A stretch of DNA of 64,000 nucleotides from Allofustis seminis DSM 15817 (GTDB lineage Bacteria; Bacillota; Bacilli; Lactobacillales; Carnobacteriaceae_A): NCBI RefSeq assembly GCF_000374325.1, contig NZ_KB894081.1:124001-188000 (forward strand), written 5' to 3'. The position numbers were made by a program, and so were the translations under genes. Positions 35,388 to 45,323 of this stretch are shown here, piece by piece (position 1 is the stretch's first letter; every line of letters starts with the position of its first letter). Under the pieces are notes generated by a model. That model was not told the DNA's origin, made no database searches, and saw only the letters and a list, made by a program, of their open reading frames with translations.

Positions 35388-35458
35388 TAATCAAAAGGTA
35401 TGATTAAGCCAGAAGGTGGAGTCATGCCTTTTAAATTATTTAAGGGAGAGATTTTGGA

Positions 35459-36334
35459 ATGAATATTAAGAAAGTTTCTAAATGGAGTGCAATTGCACTA
35501 GCATCTGTAGCTTTAGTCGCTTGTGGTGAAAAAAATAATGAAAAAGAAGGCGGAGCTACTAACGATACGCAAGATATTCATGTTATTTCACGTGAGGATG
35601 GATCAGGAACACGTAGCGCATTCGTAGAAATCGTGGGCATCGTAGATGAAAATAAAGAAGATGCCACGACTCAATCTGCAACAATCCAAAATGGTACAAG
35701 TGCAGTTATTCAATCAGTTGCTGGTGATAAAACGGCCATTGGCTACATTTCTTTAGGTTCACTCAATGATTCTGTTAAGGCATTGAAAGTTAATGGAGTA
35801 GAGGCAACACCAGAACGCGTTAAAGCTGGTGATTATGAAATTGCGCGTAACTTTAATCTAATGTATGGAAAAGATTTAAGTGAAGCTGCTAAAGATTTTT
35901 GGAATTTTATTTTTTCCGCCGAAGGTCAAACGATCGTAGAAGAGAAAGGATTCATTGCAGCAGAATCAGAAGCTCCAGCGTATACTCCAGCAAAAGTGAG
36001 TGGAACAATTAGTATCGTAGGTTCTACATCTGTTGAGCCTGTGATTCAAGCGATTTCTGAAGCCTATCAAAAGCATAACCCTGATGTAACATTTGAAATT
36101 ACAGCTCCAGGATCCGGTGCAGGTGTAACTGCAGCAATTGATGGAACTGCAGATATTGGTATGGCAAGTCGCGACTTGAAAAGTGATGAAATAAGCAAAG
36201 TAAAAGAAGCAAAATCAATGGCAATTGATGGCATTGCCGTGATTGTTAACAAAGACAATAAGACAGATGATCTATCGCTTGAAAATATTAAAAGCATTTA
36301 TTTAGGTGATCTTCTAACTTGGGGCGAATTGTAA
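35459..36334 (+). CDS. pstS: phosphate-binding lipoprotein PstS, circularly permuted
   Basis: Extracellular phosphate-binding lipoprotein of the Pst ABC transporter; 291 residues with lipobox LVAC. The order of the two halves is the reverse of classical PstS. The part normally found second (VISREDGSGTRSAF ... AIGYISLGSL ... ARNFNLMY ... KDFWNFIFSAEGQ) comes first, at about 40-165. The part normally first (ISIVGSTSVEPVIQAI ... APGSGAG ... GTADIGMASRDLK ... IDGIAVIVN ... IKSIYLGDLLTW) comes last, at about 182-291, and the protein ends just where classical PstS would cross over. Phosphate-binding residues of both halves (GSTS, SRD, SGTR) are kept, so it should bind phosphate. Confidence 0.85.
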   Translation: MNIKKVSKWSAIALASVALVACGEKNNEKEGGATNDTQDIHVISREDGSGTRSAFVEIVGIVDENKEDATTQSATIQNGTSAVIQSVAGDKTAIGYISLGSLNDSVKALKVNGVEATPERVKAGDYEIARNFNLMYGKDLSEAAKDFWNFIFSAEGQTIVEEKGFIAAESEAPAYTPAKVSGTISIVGSTSVEPVIQAISEAYQKHNPDVTFEITAPGSGAGVTAAIDGTADIGMASRDLKSDEISKVKEAKSMAIDGIAVIVNKDNKTDDLSLENIKSIYLGDLLTWGEL

Positions 36335-36358
36335 TTAGTTATTCAATAATGAAACAAA

Positions 36359-36389
36359 AAGAATGGGAGGTTCGACTCCTCCTATTCTT
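36359..36389 (+). terminator. pstS-pstC intercistronic hairpin
   Basis: A 12-bp stem with one G-U pair (36359-36370 with 36378-36389) and a 7-nt loop. The T-rich sequence after it is interrupted, so partial termination or 3'-end protection of pstS mRNA is likely, giving more binding protein than permease. Confidence 0.7.
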
Positions 36390-36430
36390 ATTTATTCTTT
36401 TTTAAAGGATTGAAAGAGGTGAGCGTTGCA

Positions 36431-37294
36431 ATGAATCATTCAATAAAGATGAAAGAAAAGACGATGCATTATGTGTTTTTTATTTCGGCACTGATGTCTG
36501 TTATTTCTTTAGCTTTAATTATATATTTTATATTTTCTAATGGACTGCCTGTGATGTTTCGCCAAGGAATAGGCTCATTTATTTTTGGAAAAGTCTGGAA
36601 ACCTACAAGTGCTACACCAAAATATGGACTGCTCCCAATGGTGTTCGGTTCATTATATGTGACATTAGGGGCGACACTTATTGGGGTTCCTATCGGCGTA
36701 TTAACAGCTATTTTTATGGCGGAATTCTGTCCTAAAGGTTTGTATCGTTTCTTGAAACCTGCCATTAGTTTAATGGCATCGATTCCTTCAATTGTTTATG
36801 GTTTTTTTGCGTTGCAATTATTAGTGCCAATGGTACGCGAAATTCAGGGAAATGGTTATAGCATGTTAACGGCACAACTCCTTTTAGCTATTATGATTTT
36901 GCCGACAATCATTGAGCTTTCGGAATCTTCACTCCGAACAGTACCTAGAACATATTATCATGGATCGGTTGGCTTGGGTGCAACACATGAGCATACAGTT
37001 TTTCATGTGATGTTACCTGCAGCAAAATCAGGCGTGTTATCGAGCGTTGTTTTAGGAATCGGACGTGCCATTGGTGAAACGATGGCGGTGGTCCTCGTTG
37101 CAGGCAACCAGCCAGTAATGCCACGCGGATTATTTTATGGTTTGCGAACATTGACGACTAACATCGTGATGGAGATGGGATATGCTGCAGGGGAACATCG
37201 CGAAGCATTGATTGCGACAAGCGTTGTATTATTTATTTTTATTTTGATAATTAACAGTTTATTTTTATATTTGAAGAATAAGGAGGCCAAATAA
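36431..37294 (+). CDS. pstC: phosphate ABC transporter permease PstC
   Basis: One of the two membrane subunits of the Pst transporter, 287 residues with six hydrophobic segments. The region GSLYVTLGATLIGVPIGV and the cytoplasmic EAA-like loop around GSVGLGATHEHTVFHVMLP are typical. GAGGTGA lies upstream of ATG 36431; an in-frame TTG at 36410 precedes that ribosome binding site. It works with PstA, PstB and the lipoprotein PstS encoded next to it. Confidence 0.92.
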   Translation: MNHSIKMKEKTMHYVFFISALMSVISLALIIYFIFSNGLPVMFRQGIGSFIFGKVWKPTSATPKYGLLPMVFGSLYVTLGATLIGVPIGVLTAIFMAEFCPKGLYRFLKPAISLMASIPSIVYGFFALQLLVPMVREIQGNGYSMLTAQLLLAIMILPTIIELSESSLRTVPRTYYHGSVGLGATHEHTVFHVMLPAAKSGVLSSVVLGIGRAIGETMAVVLVAGNQPVMPRGLFYGLRTLTTNIVMEMGYAAGEHREALIATSVVLFIFILIINSLFLYLKNKEAK

Positions 37295-37296
37295 TC

Positions 37297-38106
37297 ATGA
37301 AAACAAAAGGACTTCGTATTCTAGTAAACATTGCTGCGATGATAACATTTGGGACATTAGGTTTTTTGTTGCTATTTATCTTAATTAAAGGCATTCCTTA
37401 TGTGAATTTGGACTTCTTTTCTAAAACGTATACACAACAAAATGCATCCGTCCTTCCCTCATTGTTAACTACCTTAATGGTCGTTGCAGGTTCTTTGCTA
37501 TTTGCGACACCGATTGGGGTATTTACGGCCATTTATTTAGTGGAGTATGCCAATCGTAAATCGACAATTGTAAAAATTATCAGTGTTGCGATTGATACAT
37601 TGGCGGCTGTACCCTCTATTGTTTATGGTTTATTTGGCTTTTTAATGTTTGTAACAGCACTGAATTTCGGCTTCTCATTGATTGGCGGAATATTGACGAC
37701 AACGATCATGATCTTGCCGCTTATTATTCGTTCGACGGAAGAGGCATTGATTGCAGTCAATCCTTCACTTCGCGAAGCAAGCTATGGGTTAGGTGCTGGA
37801 AAATTACGTACCATTTTTAATGTGGTACTCCCCGTTGCGATGCCGGGAATCTTGTCTGGGATTATTCTAGCAATTGGACGTATTGTAGGAGAGTCAGCAG
37901 CGTTGATTTATACGCTAGGTTCGGCAACTATTTTACCAACATCTTTAGGGCAATCTGGACGAACAATGGCAGTACATATGTATATGCTGGCACAGGAAGG
38001 ACTTCATGTGAACCAAGCTTATGCAACAGGTGTTGTGTTAATTGTAATTGTATTAATTTTGAACTTTATTTCGACAAAAGCTAGTCAACACCTACAGAAA
38101 CAATAA
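37297..38106 (+). CDS. pstA: phosphate ABC transporter permease PstA
   Basis: Second membrane subunit of the Pst transporter, 269 residues with six hydrophobic segments. The family features [23 protein letters not shown] and the EAA loop [21 protein letters not shown] are split across the permease domain as expected. It starts 2 bp after pstC, with GGAGG inside the end of pstC, indicating translational coupling. Confidence 0.93.
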   Translation: MKTKGLRILVNIAAMITFGTLGFLLLFILIKGIPYVNLDFFSKTYTQQNASVLPSLLTTLMVVAGSLLFATPIGVFTAIYLVEYANRKSTIVKIISVAIDTLAAVPSIVYGLFGFLMFVTALNFGFSLIGGILTTTIMILPLIIRSTEEALIAVNPSLREASYGLGAGKLRTIFNVVLPVAMPGILSGIILAIGRIVGESAALIYTLGSATILPTSLGQSGRTMAVHMYMLAQEGLHVNQAYATGVVLIVIVLILNFISTKASQHLQKQ

Positions 38107-38123
38107 TGAGTGGAGGAACCATT

Positions 38124-38882
38124 ATGCATCAGAAAAAAATGAAAATTGAAAATTTAAATCTTTGGTACGGTGATTTCCAAGCGTTATATGCGGTAAATTT
38201 GGATATTTATGAAAATCAAGTAACGGCTTTGATTGGTCCTAGTGGCTGTGGGAAATCAACATTTTTAAAGACCTTAAATCGGATGAATGATCTAGTCCCT
38301 ACAGCACGTATTGAAGGGAAAGTTGAGTTTGATGGACAAAATGTCTATAATCCAGAAGTGGATGTGAATGAACTGCGCAAGAAGATTGGTATGGTATTCC
38401 AACATCCTAACCCTTTCCCAAAAAGTATCTATGACAATATTGCGTATGGGCCGCGAACACATGGTATTAAAGATACGCATCAATTGGATGAAATTGTAGA
38501 GCGTAGTTTGCGCCAAGCGGCTATTTGGGATGAGGTCAAAGATCATTTGGATCGCAATGCGCAGTCCATCTCAGGCGGTCAGCAACAACGTATTTGCATC
38601 GCACGTGCATTAGCGGTTGAGCCAGAAATTCTATTAATGGATGAGCCAACAAGTGCACTTGATCCGATTTCAACAGCTAAAATTGAAGATCTTGTCAACA
38701 AGTTGAAAGAAAATTATACTATCGTGATTGTGACACATAATATGCAACAAGCTAGTCGTATTTCAGATCGTACGGCATTCTTCTTGAATGGTTACTTAAA
38801 AGAGTCAGGCGAAACCCGTAAGATCTTTTTAAATCCAGAAAAAGAGGAGACTGAAAATTACATTTCGGGACGATTCGGTTAA
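38124..38882 (+). CDS. pstB: phosphate ABC transporter ATPase PstB
   Basis: ATPase of the Pst transporter, 252 residues. Walker [11 protein letters not shown]-loop [10 protein letters not shown], signature SGGQQQR, Walker [14 protein letters not shown] and switch THNMQQA are all seen; the FQxPNPFP and TSALDPIS features are typical of PstB. The start is set at ATG 38124, seven bases after GGAGG at 38112-38116. An ATG at 38106 overlaps the pstA stop and lies before that ribosome binding site. Confidence 0.95.
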   Translation: MHQKKMKIENLNLWYGDFQALYAVNLDIYENQVTALIGPSGCGKSTFLKTLNRMNDLVPTARIEGKVEFDGQNVYNPEVDVNELRKKIGMVFQHPNPFPKSIYDNIAYGPRTHGIKDTHQLDEIVERSLRQAAIWDEVKDHLDRNAQSISGGQQQRICIARALAVEPEILLMDEPTSALDPISTAKIEDLVNKLKENYTIVIVTHNMQQASRISDRTAFFLNGYLKESGETRKIFLNPEKEETENYISGRFG

Positions 38883-38901
38883 GATAAAAAGGAGGCGTAA
38901 C

Positions 38902-39555
38902 ATGAGACAAGTATTTGATAATGAACTCGAAGAATTGTTAGATAAATTTACTGAAATGGGCGAATTGGTAAATGATGCCATTTATAAAGCGGTAAAATCA
39001 TTTATCAACCATGACAAGGTGTTAGCGACCGAAGTCATTGAACAGGATCAAAAAATTAATGATTTAGAAAAAGAAATTGATGTATTATGTATTGAATTGA
39101 TTGCATTACAGCAGCCGAACACCTCTGATTTGCGCCGCATTGTGACAACACTTCAAGCATCCAATGATCTTGAAAGAATGGGAGATCATGCAGTCAGCAT
39201 TTGTTATTCCACGATTCGTGTAAAAGGAAATAAACGAAGTGATCATATCGAGTCGGCATTAAATGATATGGGCGAAATTATTAAATGGATGGGACAAGAG
39301 ATTGTCAAGGCATTCACGCATTTTGATATGGAGCATGCGGTAGATGTTGCAAGCCGCGATGATGAAATTGATTATCTGACACATGAAGTAAAAAAAGGTG
39401 CTATCAAACGTATGAAAAATGACCCAGATATTGTATGGGGCGCCATTGACTATGTTCTGGTATCGAATTATATTGAAAGAATTGGCGACTATGTTACGAA
39501 TATTGCAGAAGAAATTGTCTATTTAGAAACAGGCGAAATTCGTGAATTAAACTAA
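38902..39555 (+). CDS. phoU: phosphate signalling protein PhoU
   Basis: Helical protein of 217 residues made of two PhoU repeats with acidic metal-binding segments (NDLEKEID, ASNDLERMGDHA and DEIDYL, YIERIGDYVTNIAE). It connects the Pst transporter to the PhoR kinase so that the Pho response is off when phosphate is plentiful. It is the last gene of the pst operon, with AAGGAGG before its start and a terminator after it. Confidence 0.93.
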   Translation: MRQVFDNELEELLDKFTEMGELVNDAIYKAVKSFINHDKVLATEVIEQDQKINDLEKEIDVLCIELIALQQPNTSDLRRIVTTLQASNDLERMGDHAVSICYSTIRVKGNKRSDHIESALNDMGEIIKWMGQEIVKAFTHFDMEHAVDVASRDDEIDYLTHEVKKGAIKRMKNDPDIVWGAIDYVLVSNYIERIGDYVTNIAEEIVYLETGEIRELN

Positions 39556-39580
39556 TTGACGTGAATCCCTCACTTCTTAG

Positions 39581-39618
39581 TAAATGCTTTCGAGCGATTT
39601 CGAAAGCATTTATTTTTT
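39581..39618 (+). terminator. intrinsic terminator of pst operon
   Basis: A 13-bp perfect stem (39581-39593 with 39600-39612), 6-nt loop and six T. Confidence 0.88.
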
Positions 39619-39698
39619 ATTGAAAATAAATGTCCATATTTTTGAAAAACGAACACATGTGCTACAATAGAAAGAAACTAAAGTAAAGGGTTGACAGA

Positions 39699-42518
39699 AT
39701 GGGGAACGACAAAATTATTGTGCATGGTGCACGCACTCACAATTTGAAGAATATTAATTTGGAAATTCCACGAAATCAATTTGTCGTTGTGACGGGACTT
39801 TCGGGATCGGGGAAAAGTTCGCTAGCATTTGATACCCTTTATGCGGAAGGGCAAAGACGGTATGTTGAATCATTGTCGGCATATGCGCGTCAATTTCTCG
39901 GGCAAATGGATAAGCCAGATGTCGACAGTATTGATGGATTAAGTCCAGCCATTTCAATCGATCAGAAGACGACGAGCAATAATCCACGCTCAACGGTTGG
40001 CACAACGACTGAAATTAATGATTATATGCGACTGCTTTTTGCACGAGTGGGAGTCCCAATCTGCCCAAATGATGGCACGATCATTACGACACAAAGTATC
40101 GACCAAATGATTGAAAAAATAATGGCGATACCTGAGCGAAGCCGAATTCAAATCTTGGCTCCGATTATTCGAGGAAAAAAAGGCGAACATAAGGCAGTCT
40201 TTAAGAAAATAAAAAAACAAGGCTATGTCCGAGTGCGCGTGGACGGTCAAGTTCATGATATAGAAGAAGATTTTCAATTAAGTCAGAATAAAAAACACAA
40301 TATTGATGTAGTAGTTGATCGCTTAATTATTAAAGATGGCATCCGCTCTCGTCTAGCAGATTCACTTGAGATGGCATTAAAATTAGCGGAAGGCTATGTC
40401 ATTGTAGAAGATTTAGCGGGTGGAGAGTTACTTTTCAGTGAACACCATGCATGTCCAGTCTGTGGTTTTTCTATTCCAGAATTGGAGCCGCGATTATTCT
40501 CATTTAATGCTCCTTTTGGTGCATGTCCAGAATGCGATGGTTTAGGAACGCAGTTAATTGTAGATCAAGAATTGGTTATCCCAAATCCAAAACTGACACT
40601 TGCGGAGGGAGCACTTAAACCATGGAATCCTATCAGTTCAAATTATTATCCTGAAATGTTGCAGCAAGCATGTCAGGCTTTTGATATTCCAATGGATGTG
40701 CCTTTTGAAGCATTGACAAAAGCACAGCAAGAGTTTGTGCTTTTTGGTTCAAAAGGAAAAGAATTCGAGTTCCGCTATCAAAATCAACAAGGAGCTGGGC
40801 GCGTTACCACGATCCCATTTGAAGGTGTAATGAATAATGTTGATCGGCGCTATCATAATACAAGCAGTGATTTTACGCGGCGTGTCATGAGAGAATATAT
40901 GACTGAACTATTATGCCCAGTCTGCCATGGTAAAAGACTTAATCAACAAGCATTAAGTGTGAAAGTTGCAGGAAAAGATTTTGCACAGGTAAGTGAATTA
41001 TCAATTGGTGATGCGCTGGAGTTTTTTGGGTCATTGGAGTTCTCACCGACAGACCAAAAAATTGCGGCACCAATTATTAAAGAAATTAGCGATCGTTTGA
41101 CATTTTTGAAAAATGTAGGATTGCAATATTTAACATTGAGTCGCCGTTCAGGCAGCTTATCAGGGGGCGAGGCACAAAGAATTCGCCTTGCAACCCAGAT
41201 TGGTTCAAATTTGTCTGGCGTTTTATATATTTTGGATGAGCCGTCAATCGGCTTGCATCAGCGTGATAATCATCGTCTAATTGAATCATTGAAAGCGATG
41301 CGCGATTTAGGAAATACATTAATCGTAGTGGAACATGATGAAGAAACAATGCAAGAAGCCGATTATTTGATTGATATTGGCCCTGGTGCAGGTGAAAATG
41401 GAGGACAAGTTGTCGCTGCTGGCACACCGGAAGAAGTCGCTCAAAATAAAAAATCAATTACCGGGCAATATCTTTCAGGAGCAAAATATATCCCAATACC
41501 TGCCAAAAGACGAAGTGAAAATCTCGGTGCCATTCAACTAAAAGGTGTGAGTGAGAACAATTTGAAAAATATTGATGTTGAATTTCCACTTGGACGTTTT
41601 ATTGTAGTGTCTGGCGTATCAGGATCTGGAAAATCTTCACTCATTAATAATGTCTTGCGTAAAGCACTTGCGCGAAAAATAGGACGTGCAACAGATAAAC
41701 CTGGAAAATTCAAAGAAATAACGGGCTATGAGTCAGTTGAAAAACTTGTTAGCATTGACCAAAGTCCGATTGGTCGCACGCCTCGAAGTAATCCTGCTAC
41801 TTATACGGGAGTCTTCGATGATATACGCGAATTATTTGCAGAAACGAATGAAGCTAAAATGCGCGGCTACAAAAAAGGGCGTTTCAGTTTTAATGTTAAA
41901 GGTGGCCGCTGTGAAGCATGTCGCGGGGACGGCATTAAACGAATTGAAATGCATTTCTTACCAGATGTTTATGTGCCATGTGAAGTGTGCCATGGCAAGC
42001 GATATAACGCTGAAACATTGGAAGTGAAATATAAAGAGAAATCGATCGCTGATGTCTTAGATATGACGGCATCAGAAGCGTTAGTATTTTTTGATGCCAT
42101 TCCAAAAATTAAACGCAAACTACAGACGATTGTGGATGTGGGGCTAGGTTATATTTCGCTTGGGCAGTCGGCAACAACACTCTCTGGTGGTGAGGCGCAA
42201 CGCATGAAGTTGGCTAGCGAGTTGCAAAAAAGACAAAGTGGTCATAATTTTTATATTTTAGATGAACCAACGACTGGTTTGCATGCTCATGATATTGCCA
42301 AGCTTTTAGAAGTGTTAAATCGTTTGGTCGATGCAGGGAACACCATTTTAGTTATTGAACACAATTTGGATGTGATTAAGGTCGCAGATTATATTATCGA
42401 TCTAGGACCAGAAGGCGGACGAGGTGGCGGTGAGATTATTGCCATGGGCACACCAGAAGAAGTGGCTAAAAATCACAAAAGCTATACGGGAAAATATCTT
42501 AAAGATGCATTGAAATAA
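39699..42518 (+). CDS. uvrA: excinuclease ABC subunit A
   Basis: DNA damage-recognition ATPase of nucleotide excision repair, 939 residues, full length. It has two ABC modules with Walker [11 protein letters not shown] (about 31-40) and [10 protein letters not shown] (second module), signatures [11 protein letters not shown] and [11 protein letters not shown], and two zinc-binding CxxC pairs in each of the motifs CPVCGF...CPEC and CEAC...CEVC. uvrB, often its neighbour, is not in this window. It is a single-gene unit between two terminators. Confidence 0.96.
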   Translation: MGNDKIIVHGARTHNLKNINLEIPRNQFVVVTGLSGSGKSSLAFDTLYAEGQRRYVESLSAYARQFLGQMDKPDVDSIDGLSPAISIDQKTTSNNPRSTVGTTTEINDYMRLLFARVGVPICPNDGTIITTQSIDQMIEKIMAIPERSRIQILAPIIRGKKGEHKAVFKKIKKQGYVRVRVDGQVHDIEEDFQLSQNKKHNIDVVVDRLIIKDGIRSRLADSLEMALKLAEGYVIVEDLAGGELLFSEHHACPVCGFSIPELEPRLFSFNAPFGACPECDGLGTQLIVDQELVIPNPKLTLAEGALKPWNPISSNYYPEMLQQACQAFDIPMDVPFEALTKAQQEFVLFGSKGKEFEFRYQNQQGAGRVTTIPFEGVMNNVDRRYHNTSSDFTRRVMREYMTELLCPVCHGKRLNQQALSVKVAGKDFAQVSELSIGDALEFFGSLEFSPTDQKIAAPIIKEISDRLTFLKNVGLQYLTLSRRSGSLSGGEAQRIRLATQIGSNLSGVLYILDEPSIGLHQRDNHRLIESLKAMRDLGNTLIVVEHDEETMQEADYLIDIGPGAGENGGQVVAAGTPEEVAQNKKSITGQYLSGAKYIPIPAKRRSENLGAIQLKGVSENNLKNIDVEFPLGRFIVVSGVSGSGKSSLINNVLRKALARKIGRATDKPGKFKEITGYESVEKLVSIDQSPIGRTPRSNPATYTGVFDDIRELFAETNEAKMRGYKKGRFSFNVKGGRCEACRGDGIKRIEMHFLPDVYVPCEVCHGKRYNAETLEVKYKEKSIADVLDMTASEALVFFDAIPKIKRKLQTIVDVGLGYISLGQSATTLSGGEAQRMKLASELQKRQSGHNFYILDEPTTGLHAHDIAKLLEVLNRLVDAGNTILVIEHNLDVIKVADYIIDLGPEGGRGGGEIIAMGTPEEVAKNHKSYTGKYLKDALK

Positions 42519-42523
42519 ATTTT

Positions 42524-42552
42524 AAAAGACCGATTATTGAATCGGTCTTTTT
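42524..42552 (+). terminator. intrinsic terminator of uvrA
   Basis: A 12-bp perfect stem (42524-42535 with 42540-42551), 4-nt loop and T tract, immediately after uvrA. Confidence 0.88.
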
Positions 42553-42604
42553 TAGATAAATAAATCAGCCGTCAGACCTATGACATCGAATAATATTTCG
42601 CACA

Positions 42605-42618
42605 TACTATATATAGTA
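42605..42618. promoter_or_regulatory. palindromic operator candidate before liaX-like operon
   Basis: TACTATATATAGTA is a perfect 14-bp palindrome, followed by a partial third arm AATACTATT. It lies 30 bp before the start codon, where a -10 box would be (TACTAT, with ATGACA about 19 bp upstream). A repressor or response-regulator site is an inference. Confidence 0.45.
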
Positions 42619-42647
42619 AAAATACTATTGTTTGAGGAGGCAATGAT

Positions 42648-44387
42648 ATGGAAAACAAAAAGCGTATTATAGAACTTGTTGAAAAGGGAATATTATCGAC
42701 AGAAGAGGCACTGAAACTTCTTGAAAATTTAGGCGAAAAAGAAGCTGAACACGCAGCTGAAGTAAATTTCACAACACAACGTGCACAAGATAAAGTAACA
42801 CAAGAGATAAATGAAAATAACACATCTACCGTATCAGCAGAACAATCAGCTCAAATACAAAAAAACAAAAAACAAGAAAAAGAAGCTACCGAAAAACAAA
42901 ATGCACAGTTGAAGGCACTTGAAACTAAACGCAAAGAATTAGAAGAAAAAATTACACATTTAAGTAGTGAAGAAAAAGAATTGCAAGAAAATATTCAATT
43001 ATTGACCTCAAAACAAAATGAAGCTGAAGCTGCCCATGATAACAAATTAAAACAACTACAAACCGATGTGGCTACACTTGAAGATGAAATTAAAGTCGTG
43101 CAACAAATCCATGAAGAAGTTGATGTTGCAGATGAATTAGCGGAATTGCTCAACCAATTATCGACAAAACAGCGCGAGTTGGAAAGCTTTGAAAGCGAAA
43201 ATGAATTAGAAAAAGACATTGTTGACTATTCATCTGAAATTGCTACATTAAAAGAAAAATTTAAAAAAGTAATAAATGCTAAAGATAGCTGTCAAAAAGA
43301 ATTACATCAAATAAAAATGACAATTTGGTCAGATAAAGCATCAAGCGCCATTAAAGAGATTGAAATTCCTGAAGATTGGCAACAAAAAATAGGCGATACT
43401 GTTTCAGATGCGGGAAGTGCCTTAGATACAGCCGTTAATCAAATGGGTGGTTTCTTAAGTGGTACATTAAATAAGCTGTCGCATGCAGTTAACGAATTTG
43501 AATGGAAAGACACAAAAGAAAAACTCCAAAAAGGTGTGCTATCTGAAACCATTACCAAAACATGGACATTCGATCAGCCGGATTTGACGGTGTTAGATTT
43601 TAAAAATGCTAATGGAATGATTCATTTCTATCAAGCAGAAAATGACGCGATTAAAGTAGAAGCACAAATGAGAATGCTTGGTTATTTCGATGGAACATTA
43701 GAAGAAGCAATCAGCCAACGTATGGAAATTGAGGCCATACAAGGTCAACTGAAATTTCATATTCCAAACAAAAAAGTGCAAGCTCATTTGAAAATTTGGC
43801 TTCCTCCAAAAACTTATGATTATTTATATTTGCGCTCATTAAATGGTGATATTCATTTTGAACCGCTGAAAGTGAAAGATATTACGCTAAATGTTACAAA
43901 TGGTGCGATAAATTTTGACCATTTGGAAGCAACTTTGTTAGAATTAAAAGGAACGAATGGCGATATTTCTCTGAAAGAAGCACAGCTGAGAGATTTAGTC
44001 ATTAATACGGTGAGCGGTGATGTTCGTATAATGGGTGCTGTCCAAAATGCGCAAATCAATACAGTGAATGGCACTATTCGCGAAACACTTTATAATGAGG
44101 ATATTATTCGTATTACGAATCAGACTGTTAATGGCACGATTAAGATTGCTATTCCAAGTACAGTTGGATTGGAAGGGACGGCTCAGACGACATTTGGTAA
44201 TATTCATACACGATTACAACATTTGGACGATCTGAAAACGAGCAAAGCGCGTAAAGTGAATATCTTGCGTTCTGGACAAACACAGGCAGCATTAGAGATT
44301 AGCACAACGGCTGGCTCCATCTTCTTAAAAGATAATGAAGAGAATGAATTAAAAATAGGAGGACGAAACAATGAAAAAACTAACTAA
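42648..44387 (+). CDS. liaX: LiaX/YvlB-like DUF4097 envelope-stress protein
   Basis: Protein of 579 residues with no signal peptide or anchor. Residues 1-30 are a SHOCT-like helix pair (KKRIIELVEKGILSTEEALKLLENLG). A long charged coiled coil spans about 60-220. The C-terminal half, about 300-560, is a DUF4097 beta-helix built from repeated short strands (LRSLNGDIHF, VTNGAINF, KGTNGDISL, VSGDVRI, VNGTIR). The layout matches enterococcal LiaX, which senses membrane-acting antibiotics such as daptomycin, and Bacillus YvlB. PspC-domain and YvlD-like genes follow, as in those operons, directly before hprK. Function here is inferred from family and order. GAGGAGG gives strong translation. Confidence 0.8.
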   Translation: MENKKRIIELVEKGILSTEEALKLLENLGEKEAEHAAEVNFTTQRAQDKVTQEINENNTSTVSAEQSAQIQKNKKQEKEATEKQNAQLKALETKRKELEEKITHLSSEEKELQENIQLLTSKQNEAEAAHDNKLKQLQTDVATLEDEIKVVQQIHEEVDVADELAELLNQLSTKQRELESFESENELEKDIVDYSSEIATLKEKFKKVINAKDSCQKELHQIKMTIWSDKASSAIKEIEIPEDWQQKIGDTVSDAGSALDTAVNQMGGFLSGTLNKLSHAVNEFEWKDTKEKLQKGVLSETITKTWTFDQPDLTVLDFKNANGMIHFYQAENDAIKVEAQMRMLGYFDGTLEEAISQRMEIEAIQGQLKFHIPNKKVQAHLKIWLPPKTYDYLYLRSLNGDIHFEPLKVKDITLNVTNGAINFDHLEATLLELKGTNGDISLKEAQLRDLVINTVSGDVRIMGAVQNAQINTVNGTIRETLYNEDIIRITNQTVNGTIKIAIPSTVGLEGTAQTTFGNIHTRLQHLDDLKTSKARKVNILRSGQTQAALEISTTAGSIFLKDNEENELKIGGRNNEKTN

Positions 44388-44556
44388 ATCTGCAAATGAT
44401 AAAATGATTTCTGGTGTACTTGGAGGGGTGGCCGAATATTTTGATGTTGATTCGACATTTGTTCGACTCGCTTATGTTTTATTTTCAATATTAGGATCAG
44501 GTTCTCCTTTCTTAGTCTATATTTTACTAGCCATTATTATTCCAGATGCTGAATAA
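44371..44556 (+). CDS. PspC-domain membrane protein, short
   Basis: A 61-residue protein that is nearly only a PspC domain (KMISGVLGGVAEYFDVDSTFVRLAYVLF) with one membrane-spanning segment. It overlaps the end of the liaX-like gene by 17 bp. It is probably a membrane stress partner of the upstream protein. A second PspC gene follows at once, so this operon carries two, unlike the single PspC usual in yvlBCD. Confidence 0.85.
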   Translation: MKKLTKSANDKMISGVLGGVAEYFDVDSTFVRLAYVLFSILGSGSPFLVYILLAIIIPDAE

Positions 44557-44577
44557 TAAAAGAAAGAAGCGATAACT

Positions 44578-44871
44578 ATGCCAAAAAAAAGATTAACAAA
44601 GTCTCGAACAGATAAAATTATTATGGGTGTTTTAGGCGGTATTGCGAATTATTTTAATATTGATCCTATTATTGTTCGCATCATCTTCATCTTGCTCTTT
44701 ATGATTTTTGAAGAAAATATGATATTTCTCTATTTAGTAGGTATATTGATTATGCCCAAAGAACGGAAAAATAAAGAGCAGCGTATATATGTAGATGTTA
44801 AACGCTCCCCGAAACCGTCTGTCGAAGAATCTTCTTCGAAAATTACCGAGGAAGATTGGAGTGATTTTTGA
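44578..44871 (+). CDS. PspC-domain membrane protein with acidic tail (LiaY/YvlC-like)
   Basis: A 97-residue protein with a PspC domain at 5-60 (KIIMGVLGGIANYFNIDPIIVRIIFILLF), one or two membrane segments and a charged cytoplasmic tail ending TEEDWSDF. It corresponds to LiaY/YvlC. Its TGA stop overlaps the ATG of the next gene by one base, so the two are translationally coupled. Confidence 0.85.
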   Translation: MPKKRLTKSRTDKIIMGVLGGIANYFNIDPIIVRIIFILLFMIFEENMIFLYLVGILIMPKERKNKEQRIYVDVKRSPKPSVEESSSKITEEDWSDF

Positions 44872-45206
44872 TGAAGTGGTGGGTGAGAGTCATCATTAAT
44901 TCATTCATTTTTCTAGCCATTGCTGGATTTATGGATAGTTTTGTTGTAACATCATGGACGAGTGCATTGATAGCGGCCGTCATATTAGGCCTTTTGAATG
45001 CAGTCGTGAAACCAATTCTATTTATCCTGTCATTTCCGATTACTATTGCATCATTGGGGCTATTTTCCTTCGTCATTAATGGGCTAATGATCAGTTTGAC
45101 TGCTTATTTTGTCGATGGATTTTATGTAGCGAATTTTGGGACAGCAATGGGAGTAGCCCTCATTTTATCTTTCGTGAATTCTGTGATGGGTGTCAATGAA
45201 GAATGA
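44871..45206 (+). CDS. YvlD-like membrane protein (phage holin family 4)
   Basis: Small polytopic membrane protein, 111 residues with four hydrophobic segments. The conserved core LGLLNAVVKPILFILSFPITI and FSFVINGLMI identify the YvlD/holin-4 family. It completes the liaX-pspC-pspC-yvlD operon. Despite the family name, no phage context exists here; a membrane-stress role is inferred from neighbours. The ATG at 44871 is preferred over a TTG at 44868. Confidence 0.85.
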   Translation: MKWWVRVIINSFIFLAIAGFMDSFVVTSWTSALIAAVILGLLNAVVKPILFILSFPITIASLGLFSFVINGLMISLTAYFVDGFYVANFGTAMGVALILSFVNSVMGVNEE

Positions 45207-45224
45207 ATAAAATAAACAACAATT

Positions 45225-45257
45225 ACCGACTGCATGGCACGATGCGGTCGGTTTTTT
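45225..45257 (+). terminator. intrinsic terminator of liaX-like operon
   Basis: An 11-bp stem with one G-U pair (45225-45235 with 45242-45252), 6-nt loop and six T. Confidence 0.85.
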
Positions 45258-45323
45258 ATTGAGCAACTTCTTATTGAGTGTGATATCATTAACTGTACGA
45301 AATCTAAGTTAGGAGGCAGCAGT

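Noticed and set aside
35459-36334. PstS as a truncated or chimeric pseudogene
   Set aside because: Both halves are complete with their binding motifs and the frame is open from lipobox to stop, so permutation explains the order better than damage.
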